Origin: JAEHDI01 sp035455185
GTDB taxonomy: Bacteria; Acidobacteriota; Terriglobia; Bryobacterales; Bryobacteraceae
NCBI GenBank assembly: GCA_035455185.1
Contig: DATIFQ010000446.1
Coordinates: forward strand, 1-6,267
Reading direction: 5' to 3'
Length of the DNA: 6,267 bases
The notes under the pieces were generated by a model. That model saw only the letters and a program-made list of their open reading frames with translations. It searched no databases and had not been told where the DNA came from. Position numbers and translations under genes: made by a program. Of the stretch, positions 5,506-6,267 are shown piece by piece (within the stretch, counting starts at the first letter, position 1; each line of letters opens with the position of its first letter).

Positions 5506-6267
5506 TACCTTTCTTTGCTGCGGGAGCCTTCTTCACGGGGGCCGGCCATCCGGCAACCTTCGCCTTATCCACATCGAAGGTCAGCATGAACGGGTCCTTC
5601 GTGAATTCGCTGGCCACGCCCTCAAACTCGATCTCGGTGCCAGGCTCCGCGACCCCGGCCATCGCCTCGTCGAGCTTCAGCGTGACCTCGGGGGTGGACG
5701 CGTCGCTGATCGCCAGCACCAGTTCCTTCGGGTTCTTGGCCGGAGATTGAGACACGAGCTTGCCCTTGAACTTTGTAACTCCCGAGGCGCCACCCGGTAG
5801 CCCGGCGCCCTTCACGCTGCCCTCCCAGTACTGCGGGCCGTTCGGACCAATGAGTTCCGAACGGACGTTCAGCCAGAGCGCCAGCATCGGGTTCGACCGC
5901 TTGAGTTCCTCTTCCTTCTCCAGCGCAACCTCGTAAGAACTCTTGATCTTGAAGCCCTCCGGCGGCGTGGCGCTCGTCTTGGCAGCCTGACGAAGTGCAT
6001 CGATGCCCTCGGCCGAACCGTGGAAGGAATTGTAGACTTTCTCGAAGTACTTGTTGATCTCGGTGCGGCCTTGAGCGCTCAATGCACCGGGACCCTCATA
6101 CGTGGAGGCGCGGGCGAAGTGAAAGAGAGCCTGGGCCTGTTTCTCCGCCACTCTCTGGGACACCAGCACCGTGCCGAGCCAGTAGGAGACCTCCCCGGCA
6201 TTCGGGTTGTCTTTCAGACTTTCTTTGAAGTGTTTCTCGGCGGCGGGGTAATCCTTCTGTTGCATCG
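5489..6267 (-). CDS. TPR protein with OB-fold-like C-terminal domain, 5' end outside window
   Basis: The frame runs off the right edge, so the N-terminus is missing; an internal Met at 6265 is probably not the start. Counting from that Met, residues 1-35 (QKDYPAAEKHFKESLKDNP, then AGEVSYWLG) are a tetratricopeptide repeat, a protein-protein contact module. A helical stretch to about 135 follows (ALFHFARAS, EINKYFEKVYNSFHG, EEELKRSNPMLALWLNVRSEL). Residues 164-236 are beta-rich (KFKGKLVSQSPAKNPKELVL, VTLKLDEAM, PGTEIEFEGVASEF, PFMLTFDV) and look like a small OB-fold-type domain. A Lys/Ala/Pro-rich tail closes the protein (VKKAPAAKKGIRKKK). A missing secretion signal cannot be excluded. It converges on and overlaps the 85-residue gene by 17 bp. 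The role is unknown; it is likely a scaffold or envelope-associated protein. Confidence 0.82.
   Translation of the reverse strand, partial: MQQKDYPAAEKHFKESLKDNPNAGEVSYWLGTVLVSQRVAEKQAQALFHFARASTYEGPGALSAQGRTEINKYFEKVYNSFHGSAEGIDALRQAAKTSATPPEGFKIKSSYEVALEKEEELKRSNPMLALWLNVRSELIGPNGPQYWEGSVKGAGLPGGASGVTKFKGKLVSQSPAKNPKELVLAISDASTPEVTLKLDEAMAGVAEPGTEIEFEGVASEFTKDPFMLTFDVDKAKVAGWPAPVKKAPAAKKGIRKKK

Noticed and set aside
1..6267. CRISPR array, tRNA/rRNA, insertion sequence or attachment site
   Set aside because: No regularly spaced repeats, cloverleaf-like segments, transposase motifs or flanking direct repeats were seen on reading both strands.

Overview
The window is high-G+C bacterial chromosome with dense gene packing and no mobile elements, RNA genes or CRISPR. 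The proteins suggest an Acidobacteriota genome of the Solibacter/Bryobacter type: a DUF6677-like membrane protein, an exported Gfo/Idh/MocA oxidoreductase, a Tat-exported FGYYDK beta-propeller, and a TPR protein with a lysine-rich tail. This assignment is an inference from family resemblance recalled from memory; no search was run.

Left part (1-1814). A Gfo/Idh/MocA-family oxidoreductase runs leftward off the window edge. Divergent from it, across a short gap, is a rightward group: a DUF6677-like four-helix membrane protein, a 61-residue two-helix membrane protein coupled to it by a TGATG stop/start, and an RraA-family (aldolase/decarboxylase-like) enzyme.

Middle (1833-3100). A leftward gene for a Tat-exported beta-propeller protein, resembling oligogalacturonate-lyase/TolB-like propellers, converges on the RraA gene with only 18 bp between the stops. 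I see no convincing terminator hairpin there. Its start faces miaB across a 43-bp gap that holds a consensus TATAAT. The same bases read TATTAT on the other strand, so one symmetric -10 region could fire both ways.

Right part (3100-5505). miaB (tRNA ms2i6A37 methylthiotransferase) is followed by a GTG-started bifunctional-nuclease (DUF151/BFN) protein, a 102-residue uncharacterised protein whose GTG start overlaps the BFN stop, and an 85-residue membrane-anchored small protein. The spacing (19 nt, 4-nt overlap, 30 nt) looks like one operon. Near its end lies a perfect 16-bp inverted repeat with a 5-nt loop, inside the last codons of the small gene.

Right edge (5489-6267). A leftward, 5'-truncated TPR protein with a probable OB-fold-like C-terminal domain and a Lys-rich tail overlaps the small gene tail-to-tail by 17 bp. 

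Most of the window is housekeeping or lineage-specific conserved genes. No clear new defence or mobile system is visible. The best leads are the two uncharacterised small genes behind miaB-BFN, the symmetric divergent promoter, and the perfect hairpin at the convergent gene ends.
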